Below are positions 54,406 through 63,774 of a DNA stretch of 64,000 nucleotides, piece after piece; the first letter of the stretch is position 1; each line of letters opens with the position of its first letter. This stretch comes from Dyadobacter sp. 3J3. Its GTDB lineage: Bacteria > Bacteroidota > Bacteroidia > Cytophagales > Spirosomataceae. The DNA is taken from contig NZ_VTOL01000020.1 in the NCBI RefSeq assembly GCF_009801115.1, positions 1-64,000 on the forward strand, given 5' to 3'. The translations under genes were made by a program, and so were the position numbers. The notes beneath the pieces are model-generated. The model worked only from the letters and a program-made list of their open reading frames with translations. It was not told the DNA's origin and made no database searches.

Positions 54406-55406
54406 GATATGGTGAGTAAATCTATATTTTCGGAAGGTTTAATTTTATATAATTGCTTCCGGGCAAAAAGAGTCGGCCAGAAGTAATGCAGCAAAACCAT
54501 GGTTTTACGGGTAAAAATAATCTGGGTTTTTAAATTGCCGAAAGGATTTTTCTTCTGTCTAATATTTAAAAGCATTTTCCACAAGAAAAGTACCGGTATC
54601 ATGGAAACATAATGCAATATCATCAGGAGATATGGGCCAATGCCATACTGTTTTCTAAGCCAAAGCATATTGGAAACCTGCATTTGTGTGCTGAATCTGT
54701 TAATCCAGGAAATGCTGGTCCTGCGGAACGGATTGTCGTTTTCGAGATGAATGAAAGTACAGTCTTTAAAATAGCATAGTTTACCTTGCTTAGCTAACCT
54801 GCCCGACCATTCCACATCTTCACCATACATAAAAAAATCTTCATCAAATCTCCCGGAAAGTTCGGCTGCCTCACGTCTTACAAAAATGAAAGCACCTACA
54901 AGCCAGTCGCATTGGCCGTCATTTTTGTATTCTGGTTCAGGATAAAGCTTATTTAAGATGCGGTCAATCATTCCGCTTGGAGGCAAAATGAAGAAGGTTT
55001 TATGGAATTCGTTGAAGCTTTTATAAAATGGCATTGGACTGCCATCCGCATACTGCTGCAATGCGCCTGCTGCCGATATGTCTTTTTGCTCCTCCATTTG
55101 TGTCAGGAAACGGCCTATTACATTATCAGTTACAAGTGTATCAGCATTTAAGATTAGAAAATACCGGCCTTTTGCAGCTTTCATCCCTTCATTATTTGCT
55201 CTCCCAAATCCTGAATTATATTCCATATCGATCCAGTTAATTTCAGGATATTGCTCTAGCACAATATTTTTGCCCCCATTTTCGGGATCGTTGTCTACAA
55301 TTATTATTTCAAAAGTAACGCCGGATGTATGTTGGTAAATGGATTTTAAACAATTAATTATGAGTTGCGGGGTACGATAATTGATAATGATAATGGACAC
55401 ATCCAT
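54402..55406 (-). CDS. family 2 glycosyltransferase, rhamnosyltransferase-like
   Basis: A 334-residue GT2 enzyme: GT-A domain with VSIIIINYRTPQLIINCLKSI at the start, the metal/nucleotide motif LILNADTLV (near residue 97) and the catalytic-base segment FFMYGEDVEWSGRLAK (near residue 195), common in rhamnosyl/polysaccharide transferases. A membrane-associated helix (about 260-280) and a basic tail follow. First gene of the GT2-GT4-GH42-like operon. Likely a cytosolic or membrane-edge enzyme of surface glycan synthesis; the sugar is unknown. Confidence 0.88.
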   Translation of the reverse strand: MDVSIIIINYRTPQLIINCLKSIYQHTSGVTFEIIIVDNDPENGGKNIVLEQYPEINWIDMEYNSGFGRANNEGMKAAKGRYFLILNADTLVTDNVIGRFLTQMEEQKDISAAGALQQYADGSPMPFYKSFNEFHKTFFILPPSGMIDRILNKLYPEPEYKNDGQCDWLVGAFIFVRREAAELSGRFDEDFFMYGEDVEWSGRLAKQGKLCYFKDCTFIHLENDNPFRRTSISWINRFSTQMQVSNMLWLRKQYGIGPYLLMILHYVSMIPVLFLWKMLLNIRQKKNPFGNLKTQIIFTRKTMVLLHYFWPTLFARKQLYKIKPSENIDLLTIS

Positions 55407-55634
55407 GAATACGGCGTATAGTTAATAAGGCAAAAATAAAGATTCTATCTGGAAGACAAGCAAATCGGGCAAAGAGGGAATAAAAATAGCACTTTTGTTA
55501 TCGAACGGCTACCTTACACGAAAATTTAATATGTTTTCCATTTTTTGTGATTAAAAATGTTGGTTTTCATTAGTACTTTTACCAACTAAATTCTTCCTTT
55601 AAATCAGCATTTACCTGCTCAATGCAAATTATTA

Positions 55635-56753
55635 ATGCTTTACAATGTCTGTTTTCGTTTTCTGATCCTGATAGTAACTACTTCCGTTTTTTTTTCCTGC
55701 GCTTCTACGAGCCAGCCAAATCCTGATGGCGATAAAACCGATCCAATGGATACCATCGCCTTCCCTTTTCCGGATACAACAGCATTTGCAGCAATAAACA
55801 AAACGGATAGTATTTTAGGGAATTCATCACGGTTTGGAGATGTGGATATTTTCCCGGAAACGGCTTTGGCAAGTAAAACAGGAATTTATAGTAAAGCCAA
55901 TGACTATACAGGTAAATCAGTTGATCTCAATTTCTCATTTCTTGCTCCAATCAGTGATACATTGAAAAAACGGCCATTCGTTCTTTTTGTCCATGAAGGT
56001 GCTTTTTTGTATGGATCGCTGGATAACGAAATTGGAAAAGCAAAATATTTTGCACGGAAAGGGTATGCAGTTGCGGCGATCAACTACCGATTAGGTTTTA
56101 ACGGAGGAAGTGAAAGCAATATTTGCGGAAGTAATAAACAGGAACTTGTACGGACGATTTACCGGGCAGTTCAGGATACTTATGCGGCTCTTTTTTATTT
56201 TACCAGCAACGCAGAAACACTAGGCATCGATGTATCACAAATATTTCTTGCAGGCAGTAGTGCCGGGAATATTACGATTTCTTCGCTTGCCTACACCAAA
56301 GAAGCTGATTTTGAGGTTTTGGATCCCGGAATTATAAAATTATTAGGAGCGCTGGATCCCCATCAAACAACCAGAAGATTTAAATTAAGAGCACTACTTA
56401 CTTCTTTGGGATATGGTTTATTAAAAGGAAGCAGCGTTTCGGCGGTGACAATAAAACCAACTATTTTTTTCCAGAGAACAGGGGATAATGTTTTACCGTA
56501 CGAAAGTGGACCGCTGTTTTTTTGTTCGTCCTATCCGGTAATATCCGGCGCGAAAACTACATCAGATACCCTGGTGAAATTCAAAATGCCTTTTGAACTT
56601 AATTATGAAAAGGAGACAGGGCATTTATTAAGTTTTCCGGAAACATATATCTCGCAGCGTTATACATTATTTGTAAAACGGTTTTGGAATAAAGATTACC
56701 GGCAGATAATTTCTGAAAAATACACCGTTATTTCTGACAAGAATATAAATTGA
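55635..56753 (+). CDS. alpha/beta hydrolase lipoprotein (carboxylesterase-like)
   Basis: A 372-residue lipoprotein with lipobox VFFSC (about residue 22) and an alpha/beta hydrolase domain. Visible elements are the oxyanion region VLFVHEGAFLYG (about 120), the INYRLGFNGG strand typical of esterase/BD-FAE families, the nucleophile elbow AGSSAGN (about 196), and a C-terminal HLLSFPETY with the likely catalytic His. It is expected in the periplasm or outer membrane, hydrolysing an ester. Neighbours are glycan genes on both sides, so de-esterifying a polysaccharide is possible but unproven. Confidence 0.82.
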   Translation: MLYNVCFRFLILIVTTSVFFSCASTSQPNPDGDKTDPMDTIAFPFPDTTAFAAINKTDSILGNSSRFGDVDIFPETALASKTGIYSKANDYTGKSVDLNFSFLAPISDTLKKRPFVLFVHEGAFLYGSLDNEIGKAKYFARKGYAVAAINYRLGFNGGSESNICGSNKQELVRTIYRAVQDTYAALFYFTSNAETLGIDVSQIFLAGSSAGNITISSLAYTKEADFEVLDPGIIKLLGALDPHQTTRRFKLRALLTSLGYGLLKGSSVSAVTIKPTIFFQRTGDNVLPYESGPLFFCSSYPVISGAKTTSDTLVKFKMPFELNYEKETGHLLSFPETYISQRYTLFVKRFWNKDYRQIISEKYTVISDKNIN

Positions 56754-56772
56754 AATAAGTAGATTTTATAAC

Positions 56773-57900
56773 TTAAATTTTAAATTTTGTTATAAAAATG
56801 GAATGTAATTTTTTTTCTATTAACTGGTAAGAAATGTGAGATAGAATAAGCGTGAAAGAGACATTAAGAAAAAGCGTTGGAGCACCTGACCAAAGTGCGG
56901 GAATAGAAAGCAGATCAAAAATATAATGGATAAGTACCGCCACTGGAACATGCCATAAATAAACGGAAAAGGAAATGTCGCCCAGATAAATTAGCCAGGA
57001 TGGATATTTTATTGATTTTCCCCGGGTATAAAAAATCATTGCCATAAACGCCATTGCCATCGAAAGTCCCCAGTAAAGAGGCCCATGCCCGCCATAAAAT
57101 CCGGAAAAATACTGCCATACAGCTATTACAATTACCGAGATCACAACAGTCCGCGATTGAAAAATGATTTGACAAATACTTGCCGGAATTGGTGTAATAT
57201 AAAACAGTCCGATTATCGTCCCATAGACAAATTCCCAAATGATTGGGTTCGTTATCAGATTAACAAGCAATGAATTGTAATTCCGTGTTTCCAACGGCCT
57301 AAATGTCAAATTCCCGTAAGCAAGCGGTAAAATTATAAGGGTTGAAACGATAAGTACCGCAAAAAGAAACCATTTGTATTTCCCGGCAAATAAAGAAATT
57401 GAGATAAGTAGATAAAAATACATTTCGTAATTGAGGCTCCATCCGACACCCAGATAAGCATAGCCCAGGAATGGAGGATCGAGATAGCTCAACGGAATAA
57501 ACAAAATACTTTTGAGGATTTGGACCACAATAGTCAGCGATATATTGGCTACAACCGGGGCTACAATGATTGCGTAGGCCAGGGTTGCGATAACGTATAA
57601 TGGCCAGATACGTAGGAATCTTTTAATAAAGAATTTTTTCACATAAAGAATCCCTCCCGATGAATTTCGGGTCACGAAAACCATAATAAATCCACTGATC
57701 ACAAAAAAAAGATCGACACCGGCCGCTCCTGAATTAAATAAAAAATCCAGTTCTTTTTTTAGAAACTCACCAGGTCTAATAGTATCCTTAAAATGAAAAA
57801 TAATAACCATAACTACTGCAATACCGCGAAGAACCTGAATGATGTCGATCTTCCCGGTAGTTTTTATTAATTCCTTTGGAGGAAAGTAATTGCTGGTCAT
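56773..57900 (-). CDS. acyltransferase family 3 membrane protein
   Basis: A 375-residue polytopic protein with about ten membrane helices. The acyltransferase-3 signature is in the first helix and loop: IIQVLRGIAVVMVIIFHF (with the catalytic His of the R/H pair), followed by AAGVDLFFVISGFIMVFVTR. Such proteins O-acylate surface sugars, peptidoglycan or antibiotics. It lies head-on to the esterase gene (19 bp gap), and the GT operon is 2 kb away, so an acetylated surface glycan is a plausible product. Confidence 0.88.
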   Translation of the reverse strand: MTSNYFPPKELIKTTGKIDIIQVLRGIAVVMVIIFHFKDTIRPGEFLKKELDFLFNSGAAGVDLFFVISGFIMVFVTRNSSGGILYVKKFFIKRFLRIWPLYVIATLAYAIIVAPVVANISLTIVVQILKSILFIPLSYLDPPFLGYAYLGVGWSLNYEMYFYLLISISLFAGKYKWFLFAVLIVSTLIILPLAYGNLTFRPLETRNYNSLLVNLITNPIIWEFVYGTIIGLFYITPIPASICQIIFQSRTVVISVIVIAVWQYFSGFYGGHGPLYWGLSMAMAFMAMIFYTRGKSIKYPSWLIYLGDISFSVYLWHVPVAVLIHYIFDLLSIPALWSGAPTLFLNVSFTLILSHISYQLIEKKLHSIFITKFKI

Positions 57901-58256
57901 TTAGGGGTGTTTAATTAACTCTTGTGTGTGTAAAATAAGTATAAAGATTCGTTATAAACGATATTTTTATGGCCTGTTAATTGTAAAAAGTATAGCGTTT
58001 CTAGTATTATAACAATAGAAAATGATCGGTTAATATTCAATTTTGTTCAAACGAACCTGGAAAGAGTGTTACCGGATTTTGTAAAATTTAATTTGAAAAA
58101 TAGTGCAATTAATTAACAATGAGTACTTTATTAAGTATATAATTTATTCGTAACGGCGATATTTTTCGTGTTGGTTTTAAATGAAAATTGTCAACAGGAA
58201 AATTATTTAATTTTCCTGTTGACAAAAAGAAAGTCTGGTTTATTTAGTAACCGGTC
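57901..58256. other. 356 bp gap between acyltransferase and thiolase genes
   Basis: No coding sequence seen. It carries a strong hairpin at 58188-58225 near the thiolase end and must hold the acyltransferase promoter, but no clear TAnnTTTG element was found. Confidence 0.6.
58188..58225 (-). terminator. 17 bp perfect hairpin after the thiolase gene
   Basis: TTGTCAACAGGAAAATT (58188-58204) and its exact reverse complement (58209-58225) flank an ATTT loop. Only TTTTC follows on the minus strand, so it may act in mRNA protection as well as termination. It lies 31 bp past the thiolase stop. Confidence 0.75.
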
Positions 58257-59435
58257 TTAATTTAATCTTTCATAAATTCCTGCAACGCCCTGTCCGCCTC
58301 CAACACAGGCTGTCACCATGCCATATTTCTGGTTTCTACGTTCCATTTCATTGAAAAGCTGAACCGAAAGACGGGCTCCTGTTGACCCCAAAGCATGCCC
58401 TAACGCAATGGCGCCTCCATTTGGATTTACAAGTTCGGGGTTAATACCGAGCTCCTGAATGACCGCCAAAGATTGGGCAGCAAAAGCTTCGTTTAACTCA
58501 ATCTGTTCAATATCTCCAAGTTGCAATCCTGCTTGTTTCAGCGCTTTTGGTATAGCGGCCACTGGACCGATTCCCATAATTCTTGGATCTACGCCTGCTG
58601 TTGCATAGGAAAGCATACGTGCGATTGGTTTTAGACCTAGTTCGTTTACAAGCTTTTCAGACATTACCAGCACAAAAGCAGCTCCGTCAGAAGTTTGAGA
58701 TGAATTTCCCGCTGTTACCGAACCACCAGCAGCAAAAACCGGCTTTAATTTATTTAAAGCTTCGAGCGTTGTATCTGCACGCGGACCTTCATCTTTGTCA
58801 ACAATGGTTTCTTTAATTTTTTTCTTGCCGGAAATCGGATCAAAGTAAGTTTCCTGGACTTTGATCGGGACAATTCCACTATCAAACCAGCCTTCCTTTT
58901 GTGCACGCAGTGCTTTTTGATGCGATTGAAAAGAAAATTCATCCTGTTTTTCACGGCTGATATTAAAATCTTTTGAAACCTGCTCGGCCGTTAATCCCAT
59001 ACTGAGATAATAATCCGGATGATTTTGGGCAATTTCGAAATTCAAAGCCGTTTTCCAGCCCATCGTCGGCACCAGCGACATTGATTCTGTTCCTCCGGCG
59101 ATAATACAATCAGCCATTCCTGCATGGATTTTGGCAGAAGCCATCGCAATCGCTTCCACTCCAGAACCGCAGTAGCGATTGATGGTGATACCTGAAACGC
59201 TTTTGGGCAGAGACAAAAGCGCAACATATCTTCCCATTTGCATACCTTGTTCTGCTTCCGGAACGGCATTGCCGACAATGACATCGTCAACACGCGCAGG
59301 ATCAAGCTGCGGGATTTTTTCTAAAATATATTTAATGACATCAGCACCAAGATTGTCTGGCCGGGTAAAACGAAAACCACCACGGGTAGCCTTTCCAACC
59401 GCGGTGCGGTAGCCGGCAACAACATATGCGTCCAT
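58257..59435 (-). CDS. fadA: acetyl-CoA acyltransferase (3-ketoacyl-CoA thiolase)
   Basis: The thiolase that cleaves 3-ketoacyl-CoA in the last beta-oxidation step. At 392 residues it has all motifs: nucleophile Cys in TINRYCGSGVEAIAMA (about residue 90), NEAFAAQSLAV, catalytic His in GGAIALGHALGSTGAR, and the second Cys in ACVGGGQGVAG near the C-terminus. The promoter region carries the same palindrome as marR-fadB and the acyl-CoA dehydrogenase. The symbol is by function, since biosynthetic thiolases share these motifs; the operator favours the degradative role. Confidence 0.9.
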   Translation of the reverse strand: MDAYVVAGYRTAVGKATRGGFRFTRPDNLGADVIKYILEKIPQLDPARVDDVIVGNAVPEAEQGMQMGRYVALLSLPKSVSGITINRYCGSGVEAIAMASAKIHAGMADCIIAGGTESMSLVPTMGWKTALNFEIAQNHPDYYLSMGLTAEQVSKDFNISREKQDEFSFQSHQKALRAQKEGWFDSGIVPIKVQETYFDPISGKKKIKETIVDKDEGPRADTTLEALNKLKPVFAAGGSVTAGNSSQTSDGAAFVLVMSEKLVNELGLKPIARMLSYATAGVDPRIMGIGPVAAIPKALKQAGLQLGDIEQIELNEAFAAQSLAVIQELGINPELVNPNGGAIALGHALGSTGARLSVQLFNEMERRNQKYGMVTACVGGGQGVAGIYERLN

Positions 59436-59493
59436 AGATTTATAGGTTAGTTTATCAACTGAATTTTCAGTGAGATTTTTGACAAAAGAAAAT

Positions 59494-59511
59494 TAGTATG
59501 CCTGCATACTA
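59494..59511. promoter_or_regulatory. putative MarR operator upstream of the thiolase
   Basis: TAGTATGC-CT-GCATACTA, a perfect palindrome with 8 bp arms, 58 bp before the thiolase ATG. It differs from the other copies only at the non-pairing centre. Confidence 0.8.
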
Positions 59512-59541
59512 TCGTAAAATTAAGAATTATATGTAAAACAA

Positions 59542-59575
59542 AAAACCGACTGAATAGTTTTATTCTGTCGGTTTT
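59542..59575. terminator. terminator between the pspC and thiolase genes
   Basis: AAAACCGAC (59542-59550) pairs with GTCGGTTTT (59567-59575), with five more pairs inside one mismatch and a GTTT loop. On the minus strand a T-rich run follows, so it mainly ends the PspC-domain transcript. Confidence 0.8.
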
Positions 59576-59598
59576 CAATATGGTAATTGATGAAGTCC

Positions 59599-59829
59599 TT
59601 AATGTGCTACCGGATTTTCAAAGTGGTCGATAGCTTTTGCTTTTTTAGGCATTGCAATCCACAAAATGATGTAAAAAATGAAAACCGGAAAGTGTGATGG
59701 AATAAAGAAACTCATCACAAAAAGTACTCTGACAATCACTACATCTATTTGTAAATAATCAGCGATACCAGCTGCTACGCCACTTATTACTTTATTATTT
59801 ACGTCGCGGAATAATCTATTATTGTTCAT
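59599..59829 (-). CDS. small PspC-domain membrane protein
   Basis: A 76-residue PspC-domain protein: LFRDVNNKVISGVAAGIADYLQIDVVIVRVLFVMSFF covers the conserved helix-turn region, and a second hydrophobic stretch (about 45-62, FPVFIFYIILWIAMP) completes the short membrane hairpin. In enterobacteria PspC senses envelope damage; in Bacteroidota such single-domain copies are common and their role is unclear. It has its own promoter (TACCTTTG at 59862-59869, minus strand) and terminator, so it is monocistronic. Confidence 0.9.
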   Translation of the reverse strand: MNNNRLFRDVNNKVISGVAAGIADYLQIDVVIVRVLFVMSFFIPSHFPVFIFYIILWIAMPKKAKAIDHFENPVAH

Positions 59830-60272
59830 GGCTATGTTCGTTTTATTTGTTATTGTTGATTCAAAGGTACTAGGTGATACACAGTAGTTGTTATTAATCT
59901 ATATGAGTGGTTTGAGGAAGTGAAAAGTGGTTGTTTTTGAGGAGCAATAGCAGGAAGCAAGGTCTGAATTGTTTGATCTATTATTTTTTGTTAAAATTTA
60001 CATGCGTTGTGTCTTACACCTTTAAATTGTTTCGTTTAATAAAGTAGAGAAACGCTGGAATTATGTCTTGAAATAAGAATGTAAGCTTTACGGGAATTGA
60101 GAATAAACATTAAAATACCCTTAGGATTATCTGATATATTGCTGATTACTATGCGCAATAAATTACATTTGTAATTGAAAAATGAACTGAAACGCTGACA
60201 ATCTGACATTTTGGGCTGTTCAGGCTTGATATTTTTTAATAAAATTGAACGATTCACAATACCTATACTATC
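59830..60272. other. 443 bp divergent promoter region of pspC and secA
   Basis: No gene seen. It contains a TACCTTTG element on the minus strand (59862-59869) for the PspC gene and TACATTTG on the plus strand (60164-60171), about 100 bp before secA, with a TTG at 60139-60141. The secA leader would therefore be long, near 95 nt; no SecM-like reading frame or riboswitch fold was recognised in it. Confidence 0.5.
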
Positions 60273-63200
60273 ATGTTTAAAATATTTTCGAAGCTATTCG
60301 GCACGAAAGCAGAGCGCGACTTAAAGGAATTGACTCCTTACGTTGGCCTGATCAACGCAGAATACGCGAAACTGGCTTCCTTGTCCAACGATGAACTTAG
60401 AGCACAATCAGAAGGACTGAAAGCACATATTGCTTCTGAATTAAAATCGATTGATGATCAGATTGTAACGCTGAGAGAGGAAGCTGCTGCTGAACCCAAC
60501 GTGGATAGCAAGGAAGCGATTTTCAAGAAAATCGATGCACTTGAGTTGGATCGTAATAAACAACTTGAAGTAGTATTGCTGGATATTCTTCCAAAAGCTT
60601 TTGCGATTGTTAAAGATACTGCCCGCCGTTTCAAGGATAATGAAAGTCTGGAAGTAACTGCTTCTTACTTTGACCGTGAAATTGCAACGAAGAAGAAAAA
60701 CGTTGTTATCACGGGTGATAAAGCTGTTTGGAATAGCACCTGGGATGTAATCGGCCAGCCGATCAAATGGAGTATGCAGCATTATGATGTGCAGCTTATT
60801 GGTGGTGTTGTTTTGCATCAGGGAAAAATCTCTGAGATGGCTACCGGGGAAGGAAAAACCCTTGTGGCGACTTTACCTGCGTTTCTTAATGCGCTTGCTG
60901 GTTTAGGTGTTCACATTGTAACGGTGAATGATTACCTGGCAAAACGTGATGCGGAATGGAATGCGCCTCTTTTTGAATTCCACGGTATGAGTGTAGATTG
61001 TATCGATCGCCACCAGCCAAATACAAACGAACGCCGTAACGCTTATAAAGCAAATCTTACATACGGAACAAATAACGAATTCGGTTTTGATTATCTACGT
61101 GACAATATGTCACGCACTACGGAAGAGCTTGTTCAGCGTAAACATCATTACGCTATGGTGGATGAGGTCGATTCTGTTTTGATCGATGACGCCCGTACGC
61201 CTTTGATTATCAGTGGCCCTGTTCCTCGTGGTGACGAACAGGAATATCTAGAGCTAAAACCTCGTGTTTCAAGAATCGTTGAAGCACAGAAAAAACTGGC
61301 AATGGATTTGCTGAATGAAGCAAAGAAAAAAATTGCTGCGGGTGACAAAAAGGAAGGTTCTCTTGCGCTTTTCCGCGCTCACCGCGGTATGCCAAAATAT
61401 AAACCGTTAATTAAATATTTGAGTGAGTCTGGTATCAAGCAATTGATGCAGGAATCGGAGTCAATTTATTTGGCAGAAAATCAGAAACTGATGCCTCAAG
61501 CTGATGCTCCTCTTTTCTTCACAATTGACGAAAGACAAAATAGCATTGAATTGACTGAAAAAGGAATTGACTTTCTTACCGGTGAATCGGAGCAAACCAA
61601 CTTCTTTATCCTTCCGGATATTGCGGTTGATCTGGATATGATTGAAAAAGATCAGTCCTTAAATGAGCAGGAACGTGTCATTCAGAAAGAAGCGTTAATT
61701 CGTGATTATTCTGTAAAAACTGCCCGTATCCATACGGTCAATCAACTTTTGAAAGCGTATACACTTTTTGAAAAAGATGTGGAATACGTGATCATGGATC
61801 AGAAAGTTAAGATTGTTGATGAACAAACCGGTCGTATTATGGACGGTCGTCGTTATTCGGACGGTCTTCACCAGGCGATTGAAGCAAAAGAAAATGTACG
61901 CGTTGAAGATGCGACACAGACTTACGCGACTGTAACACTTCAGAACTATTTCCGGATGTACCACAAACTTGCAGGTATGACGGGTACGGCTGAAACGGAA
62001 GCAGGTGAATTCTGGGAAATCTATAAACTGGATGTTGTTTCAATTCCTACCAACGTAACAGCAGTTCGTAAAGATCACGAGGACAAAGTATACCGCTCGG
62101 TACGTGAAAAATATAATGCGCTTACAGATGAAATCGTAGAATTGGTTGAAGCAGGTCGTCCTGTTTTAGTTGGTACTACTTCGGTTGAAAACTCAGAAAT
62201 TATCAGCCGTATGCTTACGCTTCGTAAAATACCACATCAGGTATTGAATGCGAAACAACATCAGAAAGAAGCAGAAGTTGTTGCAGAAGCGGGTAAGCCA
62301 GGTACTGTAACGATTGCAACCAACATGGCTGGTCGTGGTACGGATATTAAGCTAACCCCCGAAGCGAAAGCAGCAGGTGGTTTGGCAATTGTTGGTACAG
62401 AACGTCATGAAAGTCGCCGTGTAGACAGGCAGCTTCGTGGTCGTGCTGGTCGTCAGGGTGATACCGGTTCTTCGCAGTTCTTTGTTTCATTGGAAGATAA
62501 CCTGATGCGTCTTTTCGGTTCAGACCGTATGGCGAAGGTTATGGATAAAATGGGCTTGGAAGAAGGCGAAGTGATCCAAAGCGGCATGATTACCAAATCG
62601 ATCGAACGTGCGCAGAAAAAAGTAGAGGAAAATAACTTTGGTATGCGTAAGCGTCTTCTGGAATATGATGACGTAATGAACTACCAGCGTGATGCAATTT
62701 ATACCCGTCGTCGTAACGCACTTTTCGGAGATCGTCTGGCAGTCGATATTGCCAACACGCTTTATGATGTTTGTGAAGAAGTGGTTGCTAACGCAGGAAC
62801 CTATACAGAACTTGATCTTGCAACGATTACAACGTTGGGAATTGAACTTCCTTTCAGCGAAAACGATAACGTTTCTCTGAAACCACAGGAAAAAACACAA
62901 CGTCTTTACGAAGCTGCTGAAAAACATTATCAGGATAAAAATCACGAAATTTCAGAAAAAGCATTGCCGATTCTGCAATCAATTCATACAGAACGCGGCG
63001 CTACAATTACTGAAATCATGATTCCATTCAGTGATGGAATTCGCCAGACTGGTATCGTTGTAAATCTTAAAAAAGCTCTTGCAAACGGCGGCCATGAGAT
63101 TACACATGAAATGGAAAAGGCGATTGTCCTTTCACTGATCGACCAGGAATGGAAAGAGCATCTTCGTGAAATGGATGATTTGAAACAATCGGTTCAGAAT

Positions 63201-63617
63201 GCTGTGTTCGAACAAAAAGATCCATTGTTGATCTACAAATTTGAATCGGTTGAGCTTTTCAAACGCTTCCTTAGCAAAGTAAACTTTGATATGGTTTCGT
63301 TCTTAATGAAGGCTGATATTCCACAGGAAGATGCTGCTCCGGCTCCGGTTGTTCAGCAAACCGTAAGACGCCCGACACCAGCTCCTGTTCTTCAAACCAA
63401 TCGTGATGAAGATTTTGATGCTGATCTGGACGGACCCAATGAATACGCCCGTCAGATGGAATCCACTACAAAGGCTCAGCCAATCAAAGCGGATAAAATC
63501 GCGGATCGTAACCAAAAAGTTTCCGTTCAGTACCGCGACGGGCGTGTTTTACGTGATGTGAAATATAAAAAAGTTGAGCAGGAAGTTAAAAATGGTGAGT
63601 GTGTTGTTATTGAATAA
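60273..63617 (+). CDS. secA: preprotein translocase ATPase
   Basis: SecA drives protein export through SecYEG using ATP. The 1114-residue protein has Walker A ATGEGKTLVATLPAF (about residues 192-206), the DEVDSVLIDDARTPLIISG box, the peptide-crosslinking domain, VGTTSVENSE, TNMAGRGTDIKL and the RLRGRAGRQGD-type helicase motif (as RQLRGRAGRQGDTGSS). It is longer than E. coli SecA (901) because of insertions near residues 330-400 and elsewhere, usual for Bacteroidota. The C-terminus ends VKNGECVVIE and lacks the CxCx8CH zinc tail that binds SecB. Transcribed alone. Confidence 0.96.
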   Translation: MFKIFSKLFGTKAERDLKELTPYVGLINAEYAKLASLSNDELRAQSEGLKAHIASELKSIDDQIVTLREEAAAEPNVDSKEAIFKKIDALELDRNKQLEVVLLDILPKAFAIVKDTARRFKDNESLEVTASYFDREIATKKKNVVITGDKAVWNSTWDVIGQPIKWSMQHYDVQLIGGVVLHQGKISEMATGEGKTLVATLPAFLNALAGLGVHIVTVNDYLAKRDAEWNAPLFEFHGMSVDCIDRHQPNTNERRNAYKANLTYGTNNEFGFDYLRDNMSRTTEELVQRKHHYAMVDEVDSVLIDDARTPLIISGPVPRGDEQEYLELKPRVSRIVEAQKKLAMDLLNEAKKKIAAGDKKEGSLALFRAHRGMPKYKPLIKYLSESGIKQLMQESESIYLAENQKLMPQADAPLFFTIDERQNSIELTEKGIDFLTGESEQTNFFILPDIAVDLDMIEKDQSLNEQERVIQKEALIRDYSVKTARIHTVNQLLKAYTLFEKDVEYVIMDQKVKIVDEQTGRIMDGRRYSDGLHQAIEAKENVRVEDATQTYATVTLQNYFRMYHKLAGMTGTAETEAGEFWEIYKLDVVSIPTNVTAVRKDHEDKVYRSVREKYNALTDEIVELVEAGRPVLVGTTSVENSEIISRMLTLRKIPHQVLNAKQHQKEAEVVAEAGKPGTVTIATNMAGRGTDIKLTPEAKAAGGLAIVGTERHESRRVDRQLRGRAGRQGDTGSSQFFVSLEDNLMRLFGSDRMAKVMDKMGLEEGEVIQSGMITKSIERAQKKVEENNFGMRKRLLEYDDVMNYQRDAIYTRRRNALFGDRLAVDIANTLYDVCEEVVANAGTYTELDLATITTLGIELPFSENDNVSLKPQEKTQRLYEAAEKHYQDKNHEISEKALPILQSIHTERGATITEIMIPFSDGIRQTGIVVNLKKALANGGHEITHEMEKAIVLSLIDQEWKEHLREMDDLKQSVQNAVFEQKDPLLIYKFESVELFKRFLSKVNFDMVSFLMKADIPQEDAAPAPVVQQTVRRPTPAPVLQTNRDEDFDADLDGPNEYARQMESTTKAQPIKADKIADRNQKVSVQYRDGRVLRDVKYKKVEQEVKNGECVVIE

Positions 63618-63664
63618 TGACAATCATCAGGCATAACTAAAAGAATATATAGTTGAAAAATAAG

Positions 63665-63702
63665 AAGCCTTGCCTTTCTAAATTAGATCGGCAAGGCTTT
63701 TT
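63665..63702 (+). terminator. intrinsic terminator of secA
   Basis: AAGCCTTGCC (63665-63674) and GGCAAGGCTT (63690-63699) pair perfectly around a 15 nt loop and run into five T's. It lies 48 bp after the secA stop. Confidence 0.88.
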
Positions 63703-63774
63703 GATACGTGTAAAATCAAGATTTATACGATATTTGTATTTTTAAAGACAAAGAGTAAACGAAATTCCCCTTTC

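Noticed and set aside
60441..60818. Long leftward reading frame of 125 codons inside secA
   Set aside because: Antisense shadow of a highly conserved gene, with low-complexity basic/aromatic composition and no start signals.
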